A stretch of 64,000 nucleotides of DNA from Aphrophora alni (Eukaryota; Arthropoda; Insecta; Hemiptera; Aphrophoridae): assembly GCA_963513935.1 (NCBI GenBank), contig OY740765.1:149383830-149447829 (forward strand), in the 5' to 3' direction. A program made the position numbers and the translations under genes. Below, piece after piece: positions 1-12,691 of the stretch. Each line of letters starts with the position of its first letter. The first letter of the stretch is position 1. The notes beneath the pieces were generated by a model that saw only the letters and a program-made list of their open reading frames with translations, did not search any database and had not been told where the DNA came from.

Positions 1-690
1 GATACCATACGTTTTGTGCCAGAATTGTACCGAAAATTTATTAGAAGATTTCAAAAAACAGCACATGACAGCATTGTTGATATTTCTTGAAACCTATGAC
101 AAAATATGGCTCACTTTTCATTCGGTTACAACTGAGGATGAGACTTGGGTAAAACACAGAATTGTGAAACAAAAACAGTCTATGGAGTGGGTACATACAA
201 GTATTGCAAGAAAACCAAGGAAATGTTTGTAAACATTGTCATCAAGAAAGATCATGGCGACCATTTTGAATGTGGATTCCTTGAATGTGATTTAACAATA
301 AACTCGGAGAGATATTATGTAACTTTAACAAAGTTAAGAAGAGCAATTAAAAACAAACATTGGGTTCTAAGATAATTTTTTTTTTTTTTTTTGTATGCAC
401 ATTCGATAGCACTTGGATAGTTTCAGGTGGGAGTTACTTAATCATCCGCTGTACAGTCCAGATCTTGCACTGAGCAACTACCACTTCTTTCCAAACATGA
501 AGACCTGGCTCTTGACGCAGCGCTTTAACGACGATCTGAAACTGCATGCTAGCTTGAATAATTGGTTGAAGCCTTATGCAGCAAAATTTTGACTATGTAC
601 TTAATAAGATCATGCCTCAATTATGATAAGTGTCTCAATTTGAACGAAGACTATGTTGAAAATATTTCCACATATATATATAATACAAAA
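1..690 (+). pseudogene. mariner-family transposase relic
   Basis: This is a decayed mariner transposase that enters the window from the left. Recognisable pieces in order are DETWVKH followed by QSMEWVHTS (about 140-200), INSERYYVTLTKLRRAI (about 300-350), HPLYSPDLALSNYHFFPNMK (about 445-510) and, in another frame, DYVLNKIMPQ and LNEDYVE (about 590-660). These match the mariner DD34D core and the end of the family protein. Frameshifts, stops and a T-run near 377-392 separate the pieces, so it is inactive. It lies in the furin-gene intron before the exon at 1555. Inverted repeats are not visible. Confidence 0.75.
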
Positions 691-1371
691 TTTTTCCTTT
701 CACTTGAATTTTTTTTTATTTCAAAATACTTCCTTGCTAACACATATTTTTGTGCCATAAGCTTTTTTTAAACGAAGATCTTATTTCATCGAAATTGAGG
801 TTTTAGTGACGATGGTAAAAATTTCTTCTAATTAATTGTCAATATTTCTGAATGATAACTTTCTATTACTTACAATTTGTTACAATGGTTTAGATTATTA
901 ATCTTCACATTTCATCAAATTTTTAAAGAAATTGGTACAGTTTTTTTTAGAAATTTGGTCTTTTAAAATAGTTTCATATATGAATTTTGCGATTTTTTTA
1001 TACTTACTATGTCTGAACTATCATTTGTACAATGACCATAGCTTTTCTTTTGATTTGTATTGACTAAATTTTACTAAAATTTGATCAAAATAGTTTGAAA
1101 TGATTTGGAGAATATCGATTTTTGTTTGTTTATCTGTGACCTCCAAATTTTAAGTTATATTTAGTAAAAAACCATGAAAAATGACCAAAATATGCCTACA
1201 TATCAAGTTTGATAAAAAACAGTTCACTCATTTTAGGCTGCAAAGCACTACTCGGGAACTTTATAATGGATATTTCCATAAATAATTTTGACGTCAATTC
1301 AGTAATATTGAAAGTAATATTTTAGTCATCTATGATCTCCAGAAATATTGTTTCATATTAAAGAATATATA

Positions 1372-1423
<52 letters not shown>

Positions 1424-1554
1424 CATAAATGTAACATTAATAATTGATTGTTCATTTATAAGTAAACACTAAGAAATACTAATAAAATAACTTGTTTATT
1501 TTTTTTTTATACATTTCAACTTCTTTTACTAATTATATTTGCTCTGTTTTTCAG
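691..1554. other. AT-rich furin intron sequence
   Basis: No gene is visible. The stretch holds a (TA)n tract at about 1374-1421 and ends in a T-rich polypyrimidine run and acceptor (TTTTTCAG at 1547-1554) for the next furin exon. Confidence 0.6.
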
Positions 1555-1806
1555 GTCAGTTAATTGACTGGCAGTTGATTTTCTATGGAACTGAGACAGC
1601 TCCACAAACTAGTTCTTTGAACCCCAAGGCAGCAACGATGATAGAAACTAGTTCACCAGTTACTGAAAACAAAAAGCCTCTTGGACCTAGTGCATCCGAC
1701 GATGAATGGAAAGAGGTGTCACAACAAACCAATTTATCTTCAGATATACAAGAAGACTTGTACGAAAACTCAACACATTGTCAACAGCCGGCAAAAACAT
1801 GTCTAG
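1555..1806 (+). CDS. Fur1: Furin-like convertase, internal exon: P-domain end and linker
   Basis: This exon codes the end of the P (homo B) domain of a kexin/furin-type proprotein convertase, a calcium-dependent serine endoprotease that cleaves precursors at dibasic sites in the Golgi and at the cell surface. GQLIDWQLIFYGTE is the last P-domain strand (compare W-x-L-x-L-x-G-T in the family). A polar, Ser/Thr-rich linker of about 65 residues follows, with Cys in STHC and KTC near the end. The acceptor is TTTTTCAG at 1547-1554. The donor is AG|GTTGGT at 1806/1807 and leaves one base, which with the AA of exon 26338 makes the Glu of CLECTAGLF. Catalytic exons are upstream of the window. Fur1 is preferred over Fur2 because only one cysteine-rich repeat is seen. 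Confidence 0.85.
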
Positions 1807-1952
1807 GTTGGTGTTTAGTAATAGTTTTAGTTTTATCACTTAAAATGAATTATATAGACTGTAATTTTATTATAAGAAACCACCAAAGCAAACAATTAGA
1901 ACTCGACTATATCAATTGCCCAAAAGAAAGTAAAAAACTGATCGAATCATAG
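1807..1952 (+). CDS. Fur1: Alternative furin C-terminus by donor read-through
   Basis: If the donor at 1807 is not used, the frame stays open for 48 more residues to a TAG at 1950-1952. The extension starts GWCLVIVLVLSLK, a hydrophobic run of about 14 residues counting the preceding CL, followed by a basic/polar tail of about 35 residues. It would give a convertase without the cysteine-rich repeat, perhaps with a short membrane anchor. Drosophila Fur1 is known to make isoforms with different carboxyl ends, so the arrangement is plausible. Candidate polyadenylation signals (AATAAA) occur near 2625 and 2643. The weak donor (GTTGGT) would favour partial read-through. The hydrophobic run is short for a membrane helix, so chance extension is possible. 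Confidence 0.5.
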
Positions 1953-3560
1953 TTATGAAAGTGTTAATATTATGATTGTATACGGTTGTGTTGTTTCGTG
2001 TGTGTTTATTCGTTAAATTAGAAAGGAAAAGAAAAACATTTTCACTTTCAAACATCGCACAATGAAAGTGTTTTATACACAATCGATTTAGATCAATTTT
2101 ATCAAATAATTAATATAATTTGTTAACTTTTACTGAAGTGGCATCATGTGATTGCGATATTTCAGCTTCATGTAATACCGGTGGTGGATTCAAATAGGCG
2201 TATTACCAGTATTACTGGTTTTATTTTAATTATCATTCCTATTTTTAAATATATTTTATAGTATTTTAATGCATTGTTTTGTTGTTTAGTTTTTAGTTGA
2301 TTGTTAAAAGTGACTGATGGAGAAAATATTAACCTCCAAAGAGTAGCCAAAATGAAAACCTAACTTAATGTTAAACTAAATCCAAAGGTTTATTAGTAAG
2401 GTGCAAAATATTTTCCCCTCTTGATTTAATTGTTATTAAATAGTACAAGTATTTTTAAAAAATGTATAATTATTTTGTTTTAACAAGTACAACTTATTGT
2501 TAAAGTTTGAGAATTAACTTTGTAACATTATTTTAATTTAACATCTCATGCTTGTAATGAGTAAGGCCTAATACAATCTCCTCTTATAGGCCACATTTTT
2601 ACATAATAAATGTAACAACAACAAAAAATTTCATAAAATGTAAATAAAGGTAGATGTGAAAAAACCACATAATGTAGGATGTTGCATATATAAATGTTTG
2701 GAGAGGGGGAGGGGTTATTAGTATTGAATCAAGTCCAACATTATCATTTGTTTGTCCTTTAATATCAACCAATATCTCTTTTAAGATTAGAATAATGAAT
2801 GGTAACTTGACACCTTTTTACACATTGTAATGTATCATGACAAAAACTCTTTTTGTCTTGTTTGTTATATAATGTAAACTGTTTATGACTGAAATTTGAG
2901 TTCCTGACGTTAATTTTTTTGACCACATTTTCATTTAAAACAATGAAATTCATTCACTAGTGACATTCTAAACGCCTCGAGATATGGTTAAAATATGTTC
3001 AGATACTAAATTTAATTGTACTCATTTGGACATAGCTGAGATTATAGACGGACAGACATTTTAAAAAAGTACAGAAGACTTAAAAACAATGCCAATTTTT
3101 TGAATCGTCACTATAGTCTGTAAATTTGAGAAAGGGAAAACAATCGCCAAAATATGCTTTAAAAATTACACAGAGCACTATTTGATATATGTTTGATATT
3201 TCGATATCACTAAACCACCATGCTTGTCAATCTATATTGTCTTGTCTCTGGTGGAAACCCAACAATTTACATTCAATTTAGATAAATTTAGGTTTATTTC
3301 TGATAGTTCTTATAAACAGAGCCAAAAAGTGAGCCTCTTGGCAAGCATGAGAGTTTTAATATAAAGTAACAGGTCTCTCATAGTATAAATATAAAATTCA
3401 AATCTTATAAGAAATTTATTTAAAATGTAATTATTTAGCATTAATTTTAAAACCATCAATTAATTTCTTTCAAGTATTTTTTTTAAACTATTTCTCACAT
3501 CAAAAATATAAATAATAATCACCAAACGAAAGAAAACACAAATTTTCAACAGTAAACACT
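1953..3560. other. Intron / possible 3' UTR of the short furin isoform
   Basis: No coding signal is seen. The first 700 bases could be 3' UTR of the short isoform, as several AATAAA hexamers occur around 2620-2650. The rest is AT-rich intron. Confidence 0.45.
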
Positions 3561-3572
3561 TTATTTAAAACC

Positions 3573-3815
3573 GAGATGTCAGTTGTAAGTCATCATCTTC
3601 ATTGTAACATGTACTCAAACTTTGTGCCACTGAACCAAAAGGGGCTAAGTGCTTCTTGCAGATAGCAGCAATGCCGTAATTTAACCATGCCACCAAGTTC
3701 AATGCCTCATAATATACGTAAGAAAACATTTCATTTGACTCTTTTGGTTCAGTGGTACAAAGTTTTGTGTACATGTAACAACTGAAGATAATGAGTCATT
3801 GAAACATCTCACTGT
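3573..3815. repeat. Palindromic repeat with Penelope-terminus-like motif
   Basis: Imperfect inverted arms lie at about 3573-3642 and 3737-3815; both hold versions of ACATGTAC, CAAAGTTTTGT and CCACTGAACCAAAAG. The right arm contains CTGAAGATAATGAGTCATTG followed by AAAC, the CTGA...GAAAC pattern also seen near 13477 and 13724 and in the Penelope-like element at 28079-28964. The open frame inside (3565-3774, - strand) is only the palindrome read through. It is probably a small foldback element or Penelope-type terminal repeat. Confidence 0.6.
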
Positions 3816-3982
3816 TGGAAATCTATGCGTTTTCTTTTTGATGAATGTCATTAATTATATTGTTCATGTTAATTGAATGTTGGGTTTTTAATAATTATTT
3901 TGTTATGATGGTATTAGTTATTTAAAAGTATATAATGCACATTCATTAAGTTATATGTTGTATAAGAATTCTTAAACGAAGG

Positions 3983-4026
<44 letters not shown>

Positions 4027-5541
4027 TTTGTTCAGTTACAAAACCTTAATAAGTATTATACGTAAAATAGCATAACCAAAATGTATTGTTAAACTACCAT
4101 TAAAGTTAATAGTATGCACACAAAGTACTAAAACGTAGATACTCATTCTGGTACCTGTATGGAAAATGGTATATCTACTTAATGAAAAAAAATTATTTCT
4201 TGTTGTTAATATTATTTTAAGTAGCCTATAAAATCCTTTGCATGAACTAGAAACGGTTGTGGAATTGTCAAGTTGATCATGTATATAATATTGACTGGAT
4301 CTCCAATTCTTCAAGTGCAATTATTATCAAAAAACCAGTGTTTAATCTCTGATATAGAAGGCACTGAAGTGGATAATCCATTCCAACAGTATTATAATTA
4401 TTATAGTCGCCAATTTAAATGTATATAGCGATTTTTGTAGTTATTAGATTGAACTCAATTTTATCCAAAGTGTTCCAAATAAATGCTCAATATATATTTT
4501 GTAGGCAAAGACATCATAAAATGGTGAGCAATATTATTTTTAGTAGTTTTGGATTTTATTTTGTTTGCTAATGAATTTTTAAAATTTAAAAAACAAATTA
4601 TAAATACATTTTTTAAAATATATATAATTTATTTGAAATGTGTGTACATATCAATAGAGAAGGGCTTGTCTTTTGTACACTCTGTTGAAAAAGTACTTAA
4701 CCAATCCATGAATTTAACTGATTAACCCAAATAATGTTTTACTCTTGAACTGATGACATATCGAGTTTTGACATTTAAACCTTCCTGTAATGATGTTTGT
4801 TGATAATTCAGGCACTCACAAAAAGTGACAGAAAATAATTGTTCAATTTGAATCAGTTTTGTTAAGATTTCAAGCTTTATTATGTATTATATTTAATTTT
4901 TATATATTGGACATATTTCGATATTGTAATCAACACTAGCATGGTTAAACAAAAATATGTATATTTGTGATATATAAGTGCAACTAATGTTAATGAACAA
5001 TTTAAAAAAAGCAATATTTATACGTCCTTCAAGTGCTACTTACAATTTTTTATTTATAAGGATAACTAAAACTTTCTGAATAATATCATATATAGAATAT
5101 TAGAAAAGTATGTAAACGGAGCAAATATTTGCTCTTGAGCAAATAACAGCAGAAAAACAAGAATCGAGCTACACTTATCATTACTACCTTTTTGTACACA
5201 GCCCAATTTCGCATATCTGATCATCCAAATGTGACTTGGGTCCAATATAATGGAATGTGGTATTTAAAAGAGTTAATATTAATACTTTAAAGATTTTACA
5301 GCACAATTACTTTGTATAAAATCTTCTTTTGTTTTTAAGATAGTGTTATGTCTAACAATAATAATACAAAACAATAAAAAAAATTGTATATTCATTATTT
5401 CTTTCAAAAGCATTTATTATGTAATAAATTTAAAATTTCATAGCAAATATAAACATAACAACTAATTGAAACAACTGAGCAATTTAAAAAGTCTGCAATT
5501 TAAAATAGCCCTAAAATTAAAATTTCTCAATGTTTATTTTT

Positions 5542-5595
<54 letters not shown>

Positions 5596-8500
5596 CACTT
5601 CTAATAGATTAAAGAAAAACATCTTTATCTATATATTTACAACTACACCAAAACATACTCAGAATTAATTATAATGAACTGCTTCAGTGGAAATAAACGC
5701 AAAATAGTTCAAACATTTTATGATGGCATTGCTATGTATTAAGGTTTTATCATGTGCGTGAGTGCGTATGTGTGTGTGTGAGTGTCTGTGATCTGTTTAT
5801 GTAAAAATAACCTTAACTCATAATGTTTAATACATACATTAATGAGGAAAGATTAGTTGTGATATGTCGTAATATAAACAACTTAAAAGGGGTCGTTGGG
5901 ATTGTCATGTGATACCTTTATAATTGTATAGTAAAATGTATTGACTCTCAAAGAATTTGAGTTACTGAATGTTTCATGGTTAGAGTAATGACATTCAGAA
6001 ATATGTTATAGTTTTTATTACAGCTAACTACAGAGTAATGTGTGTTTTAATGAAAATGTGGATTGTACCCCAATTACTCATTTGCCATAATTTATGTCAC
6101 TAAATAACAGATTCAAACCATAAGATTCATAGTTGATTTTTTTTGTTTACAAAACATTGATTATAAATTTATGAAATCATTGTTCATATATTTACGACTG
6201 ACATTTTGTCTTCCAAAGAGTTTAATAATTTATTATAGCTAAATTTGTTTTTAACTGCACATTTATTTTGATTTTTGTACATTTTTCAAATTTATTTACA
6301 ATTATTTGTGAAGTTAAACATAATTAAATAATGTATTTATTAATAATAATTTTAATTACACTTTCATTGTATTTTTTTAAAGGTTGTTTTACAGTTCAAA
6401 CAATTTATACCTGAAAAAAATGAAGTCTCATTTGATCTATTGATTAGTTTGGAGCCTTCTTAAAAATAGTAACAAATTTTTAATTCAAACTGGATTGATG
6501 GATTTTTAAAATATAATGTGTTTATTGAATTTGTGATTTCTTGTTTCATCATTACTGGCATATCATTGGAAAAGTAAATAATCCTCAAATTAATAGATAT
6601 ATAAAACATACAAACACATCCACGCACATATTTCAATGCCTGTATTTATTGTGTGAAAGTTAAAATTATTGATTTAGGTAGCTACGGGAATGTGATTATT
6701 ATTTTGTGATTATTATTAATTTACTACACATTATTTTTGCATAGAATAATATTCACTACAATTCAAATACTATTCTATACAGAAAATAATGTGTAGTAGA
6801 TTAATACAACAGTTCAAGTAAATAAACTAGCAACAAAATTTTAATTTAAGTCTATAATACTCTGTCATTATTTTAAAAATCATGAACCTAATAGAATATG
6901 ATACCTTTAAAATGACAACATTTTTTTCCTCGTTTTCTGTTATCACTCGTAATGATAAAATACATTCTTTCATGTGTAATTTTAGTAACCCAAAAATTTT
7001 GCTACATTAGTTATATTATTAATGTTTCTTTCAGGAATTTAAATTGGTTGAAATCATTGTTAGAGCTTAAAAAATAATAATAACAGTATGGTTTTTGTTT
7101 CATATTATACATTATTATTTAGCAATATTCTATATGCAATTAGTTTCAGTATTTTTCACAAACACATCTTAAAAATCCATAAAAAGTGTATGTTAAAGTA
7201 CTCGTATGTTAATATAACAATTAAACATGCCAAAATAATTAGTGTGTTCACAGTAAAGGGTTCAATTTTGTTTTTGTTTGTTTTCAAATAAAAATAGATA
7301 TAGAAATGTTTTAAAACCTTATAAGTATGGAGTCATTACTTTGATTTAAAAAATGTTATTTCTCTAAATTTGTACCTCTTTAAATAGTAAAGAAAAATTA
7401 TATTAATGAATATTTCAGATTTTAAGATTGTGAACTAATTTCCATTAAGGAAAACAAAGTGGAATTTTTATTCAGAAAGGAAATATGTCTATTGAATGAA
7501 TTTTTAACCAAATTGATTTTTACAATGATTTAAACAAATTTTAAAAGAAAAGTCTAAATTTTTGAGTTAATTTTATGAACGTTTCAATTTAGAAATATCG
7601 ATGTTAACTTATTTTTAATCATTTGTGTACAAAGATATTTAACGTCACTGAATTGAATTATCAGAAAATCCTTTTAAACCAATTTTTATGAATCAAAACA
7701 AGGTGATATTAGCTTTAAATGTGTGAGACTTAAAAACTTGAATGTTTAATTTTTTGTTAGAAACTATTAATGAAATGTAATTTTTTTGTTAGGTTGTTTG
7801 TTACATAATGCTTCATTAACATATTTTATACAAGTGAATTTATTGCATGTTTTACAGTTTTAAGCTATTGCATGTTGGGTACTTATTTATTGTATTAACT
7901 ATCTTCTATCACTTCATATTTTATTCCTAAACACAACCTCTCCATATTAATGTTGTTCTTATAATAATTCAATGAGTTCACAATACCACAATATAACAAA
8001 TATGTTCGATATTAAATACATCAATTAATTCAATTATTTACATTATTATTAGTACAATTATCACGAATTTGTACTGTAAAACATTTACATGAATATAACA
8101 AGCTCACAACTCTTTATGTTATTCAACTGCACATATCCATAAAAACTAACTTGTGACTTCACATAAGAATATAGTTTTTTAGATGTTAGGTGCCTGGTTG
8201 GGCACCAAATTATTCCAGAACCCACATACTTACATTACTCAAACTCCCATAATGTCCACAAAGGAAAACAAGAAGCAATTACCTCACCTCTTATAGTATT
8301 CATTACATTATATAAAATATCATTTTTAGACAGATATTTTAAACTTTAAATGGTTTTTTTCTATTACGATAAAGAGTAACTATGCATGAGATCTTGATAT
8401 GACACTAATAGCCACTACCTTTTCCTTAATATTTTAGTGTTTAAAATAGATACATATTTGTATGAGGGGTAAAACTACTTGCCTATATATTCTTCAACAT

Positions 8501-9764
8501 TTAAAGCTGACATTACATTATTCATTCAGTTTTACTTGGTAAAACTCTACTAAAATTTCCGCTTTTACTTTTTTTAACAAGTTTCTCTAAGCAGCTATAA
8601 AAACAGATAGTTTTTTAATAAAATAAAATTTTGTTCGAGTAATAAATTAACTGTTTAGATCTCACCATGATGTTGATAGCAATAGACTTATTTTCAATGT
8701 GAAAATCAACTAAAAGTGTGAGTACTGCATCCTACAAATATTTATTTTTTGTTTAAACCCCCTCCTATCCGCTAATTCTTCTATGCGATTCATTTTCCTT
8801 CTTTAAAAAAATATCTAAATTCAGTCGTTGCCCAAACCTGTTACAAATTCTTACCAGATAATGTTCTAAATGAATTAACTAAATTTGAATTAAATTGGTC
8901 TATTAAGAAATATTTCAACAATTTAACAAAGTAATGACTCTGGGCTTAACCTTTATTTACTGTTAGCTGTTAAATATTTTCTTGATTCTCGGTCGCATGT
9001 TCCTTTACTTTTGTCTGTATGAAAAATGGTGTATATAGAATGTTTTACGTATTTGTGTATTAACTACTGATGTAAATTTTGATTAAACTATGATAAGATT
9101 ATACATTGATTATATGATTATATACTTATGAGAATTATAAAGGTGTTGTTTTTCATTTATTTCTTTAACCATATTATTTCCAAAGCCAGTAACAAACAAC
9201 GATCACTTTTTTCCAATTATTCAAACCTACAATAATAATTGAAATTTTGGTGTTCATTTAAATTTATTTTAATTGTAAAGTTATATAATGTTTGGATATT
9301 TTTTGTACAAGTTTTAGTTTACACTAATCTTTGAACAGTGTTATGAGGAAGCAAGTGAAAAGTAGGTAGAAGAGCACAAATAAATTATATAAGTATTTGT
9401 ATTGTGTTATTTAACATATCAAATTCTGCAGTCAAAATACAATGAAAAGTTAAAAAACTAAAAAAGTTTTCAAAGTTTAAAATTAGGTTTTAATTTGTGA
9501 AAATCCTTTTTAATGGAATTTTTAATAGTGATACTAACTTCTGGTGTGAAAAATCAATGCGTTTTTATGATACCTTTTAAATCCAAAATGCAAAATTAAA
9601 GACATTTAAAAAAATTATAACTTCTATCCGTCTTCTGAATAACTGTTTTGTTTTTTAATTTTTATTGATTGTAAACATAAACAAATATATTTTTATTTGC
9701 CATGTTGTAACTACCATGAAGACTCTTATTGAAAAACATTCATATACATTAAATAAAAGTATTG
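3816..9764. other. AT-rich furin intron without genes
   Basis: About 6 kb of very AT-rich sequence with no supported exon. It holds (TA)n tracts at about 3984-4021 and 5546-5593, a short TG-rich run near 5765, and a hairpin at 6716-6804 listed separately. The short open frames here have no recognisable content. Confidence 0.6.
6716..6804. repeat. Short perfect-stem hairpin
   Basis: Left arm TTAATTTACTACACATTATT (6716-6735, continuing to 6749) pairs with the right arm from 6771 to 6804 over about 34 bp with few mismatches; the inner part is AT-rich. It could be a tiny MITE or a small-RNA precursor-like hairpin. Confidence 0.6.
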
Positions 9765-10180
9765 CAGTAGACTCTCATAAATTTCGATCACGAAAATCCG
9801 GACCAGACGGTAAAATTTTTTTAATAACAATTTGCCACTTTAGAGCCTTCAATTTTCACGCGATCTTACGCATTGCATGAATGACATGTTTTGTAATGAT
9901 TGACGGGCAGTGGAAGTTTCCGCACGGCTGAGGTAATTGACATGCCCTACCCTGTGTTTTACTTAATTGCAGTCCAGTACTGTATTATGTATTATGTATT
10001 AGTTAATGTTTCAGAGTGTAACAAGTGTCATTGGGTATTGGCATGGGCCGGTAGCGATTGCATGTGCGGCTTATCACTGCTCGCATCGGCCCTGCGGCCG
10101 ACTTATCTCCGACTCCAGGAAATCCGGATTTTTCGGAATCCGGACCGGCCGTCTTCCACAATAGTCCGGAGAGTCTACTG
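9765..10180. mobile_element. pogo/Tigger-type MITE
   Basis: A 416-bp GC-richer island in AT-rich intron. The left end CAGTAGACTCTC (9765) is matched at the right end by GAGAGTCTACTG (to 10180), followed by TA at 10181-10182. Subterminal copies of AATCCGGA lie inside both ends (about 9795 and 10121). CAGT ends and TA target sites are typical of pogo-like elements. No transposase is present, so it is non-autonomous. The 103-residue open frame at 9900-10211 runs out of the element and has no recognisable domain. Confidence 0.8.
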
Positions 10181-10418
10181 TATTAAAATTGACCTCAAAA
10201 TTTTAAAATAAAATTATAGAAAATGGTACACAATTATAAACGACACGTTATATCAATTGTATCATAAAAAACAATATATATTTATTTATACATACACTAA
10301 ACAATATTATATTAAATAATAAAGTTAAAAAGTATAAACATACATTTTGTAATAATTAATAAATAATAATATAAATGAAAAAATGTGTGTTGTACTTTAT
10401 CCAGTGAATTATTTACTA

Positions 10419-10470
<52 letters not shown>

Positions 10471-11373
10471 TGCCAGTAGGTATGTCAATCTTAGTCCACT
10501 TTGGGGACATTTGATTTTTTATGAAAATATCAAGAAGGAAATATTAATTCCCTGGACATTTAAAACAATTCTTCAATAAATTAACAAAATATTATCGCAC
10601 ATTGATTAAATATTCAAGAAATTAATTTCTTGATATTTTTATTGAAAAATCAAATTCTCCTAAAGTGCTCTAAGACTGACATATTACTATCTACTCATGT
10701 CATTATCATTAAAATATAACTAACTGTATTGTTTAGCTGTCTGGATTATTTTATTTTAATTATTTGCCAAAGTGTTTAATTGAATATTCATTTTCTCCCT
10801 CTTTTTTTTATTTTTAATAAAATTACTATTTTATAATATTTAACTAATTTATTATAGTTTCTTATTTAAAATCTTTTCTTTTTTTTCCTTCTTTTTTTAT
10901 TAAGTATTTGGAATATAAAGTCAATCATGTTCTTATTTGAATAAAAGTAAACATTATTAAAAATAACATCCTTGTGCTGCCTCAGTGATTCATTGATTAT
11001 AAAATACATTTTATTTTAAACGTAAATAATAATTTTACAGTTATTTATTTCAACCACATATTTTATGCCATAGGCTATAATTTATAAAACAGACTCGTAC
11101 CTGATCATGGTTAATAAACTTTCCTAATATACAGATTGTCCCTAATATAAAAATTTGGAAATATTCTCGTAATTTTGGTTGTATTATATATAAAAAATAA
11201 TTTCACATTTAACGGGTCATTATGTGATCTATTTACAGAATGTGTCAATCTGGTGGTAACAAACATAGGATGTTCCAGAAATTCACAAAACATGATTTTT
11301 TCAACTTTCTAAATGAACCGTACTCTAATTTTTATTGTAAGATGCTTTTAACAGTATCTTCAACATTTTTGAT

Positions 11374-11410
<37 letters not shown>

Positions 11411-12634
11411 ATTTATGACAAATGTATTACAAACTATTTTTATTTTTCTTCCGGGTGCAATATGAATTAAAAAGTTTCACAGCTGGTAAGCATTTAATCT
11501 ACTTTAATAATACAATGTAAAAAAGCCAGAATCTTTTAAATATAAGGTGATACAGAAGCTTTATTTGTTCCTTAATGTGACATGTGTTATTAGAATTTAT
11601 TTTCAAATAAATACACCCTATATTTATGCCTTCTGATTTTTCTTAAAAATGTATTATTAAAATGTATTGTTAAATGTTTTCTTGCAGATTTGAAAATGTT
11701 TACTTTATTTGTAATCATAAAAAATACCTTAAATTGTCCATCTAACAATCCTTCCTTTTGTTAATTAAGATTTTTTTTAATTCTGAAAAAAATCTTTAAA
11801 AAAACATTGTTAGACGAAAAATATAAGGTAATTTTTATAATTTACAATAATATTTTTATTATAGACAATCCTAATGACTATTTACAAAAAATGTTTATTT
11901 TACAAAAACATTTTTTGATAAGATTTTTAATTGTCTTAAAACAATTTTTAAGTTGAACAAATTCAAGTTTTGTAAAGTTTCAAAACTTCCTTTATTTGTT
12001 ACCATAGTTCTATCTAGATAGAACATGTAAAGACCTTTTAAACACTGTTTGTTTCAACCTTTTTTCTATAATATAACCATGGTTTTGATATTATTTCCGG
12101 ATTTTTGAGACACCCTATATTTGATATAGTGAAATATCTTGCACTATGTGCATTAATCACTGCGTAAACACAGTCATTTGTGGTATTAAATAATTCAAGT
12201 ATATTACAAATTATGAATATATTTCTATATTATAAATGCTTTGCTTAAACACTGTCCTAACTCATATTTGTCATTAAATTGGTATATTTTCTATAAAAAA
12301 CTTGAATTTCAACTTGTTGATAATATACAAAATGTTAAACATTTTAATGTTTGCTTTTTATTCCATTTTGTAATTCACTGTTTTCATTTGTGTTTGTACA
12401 CAGAATCGACACACATTTTCAAAGCTCTGGACATTACATTATATTCATTGGGAGAATTCTCACAAATCACAACTGGACATTCATTATCATTATTTATAAA
12501 TTTGTGTTATTGTTTCTATTTTTATTTTAATAAGTGCAACACATATTAAAAATAAACTTGAAATTGTGTTTTATTAATGTTTATGTGCTTTATGTTTGTC
12601 GGGTCTAACTGTATGCTTGTGGAGTGATTGGCAG
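10181..12634. other. AT-rich intron with microsatellites and possible TIR remnants
   Basis: No gene is seen. (TA)n tracts lie at about 10425-10463 and 11376-11404. A possible TA-flanked element runs from about 11268 (GGATGTTCCAGAAATTC) to about 12115 (TTTTTGAGACACCC), but the ends match only loosely and no transposase remains. Confidence 0.45.
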
Positions 12635-12691
12635 GTGGAGGGGTGCAGCAGAAGGGAGGGTGGCGTGTGGCGTCGACCATGCCAGCCAGGG
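12635..12691 (+). CDS. Candidate 57-nt cassette exon of the furin gene
   Basis: A GC-rich 57-base block stands out from intron DNA that is roughly 75% AT. It has an acceptor (TTGGCAG, 12628-12634), a branch-site-like TCTAACT 26 bases before the AG, and a consensus donor (GTGAGT at 12692). Spliced after 1806 it reads GGGVQQKGGWRVASTMPAR without a stop and leaves one base, so phase 1 is kept and the cysteine-rich exon still joins in frame. It would insert 19 residues between the linker and the cysteine-rich repeat. The polypyrimidine tract is weak and I recognise no domain. It could instead be a GC-rich repeat or promoter piece. Confidence 0.4.

Noticed and set aside
8187..8210. GGTGCC...GGGCACC stem-loop
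   Set aside because: Six-base stem only; expected by chance and terminators of this type do not apply in an animal intron.
9900..10211. 103-residue open frame
   Set aside because: It lies mostly in the pogo-type MITE and crosses its right end; no domain or splice context.
12241..12549. 102-residue open frame before the candidate cassette exon
   Set aside because: Phe/Tyr/Ile-rich translation of AT-rich DNA, with no motif or conserved start.
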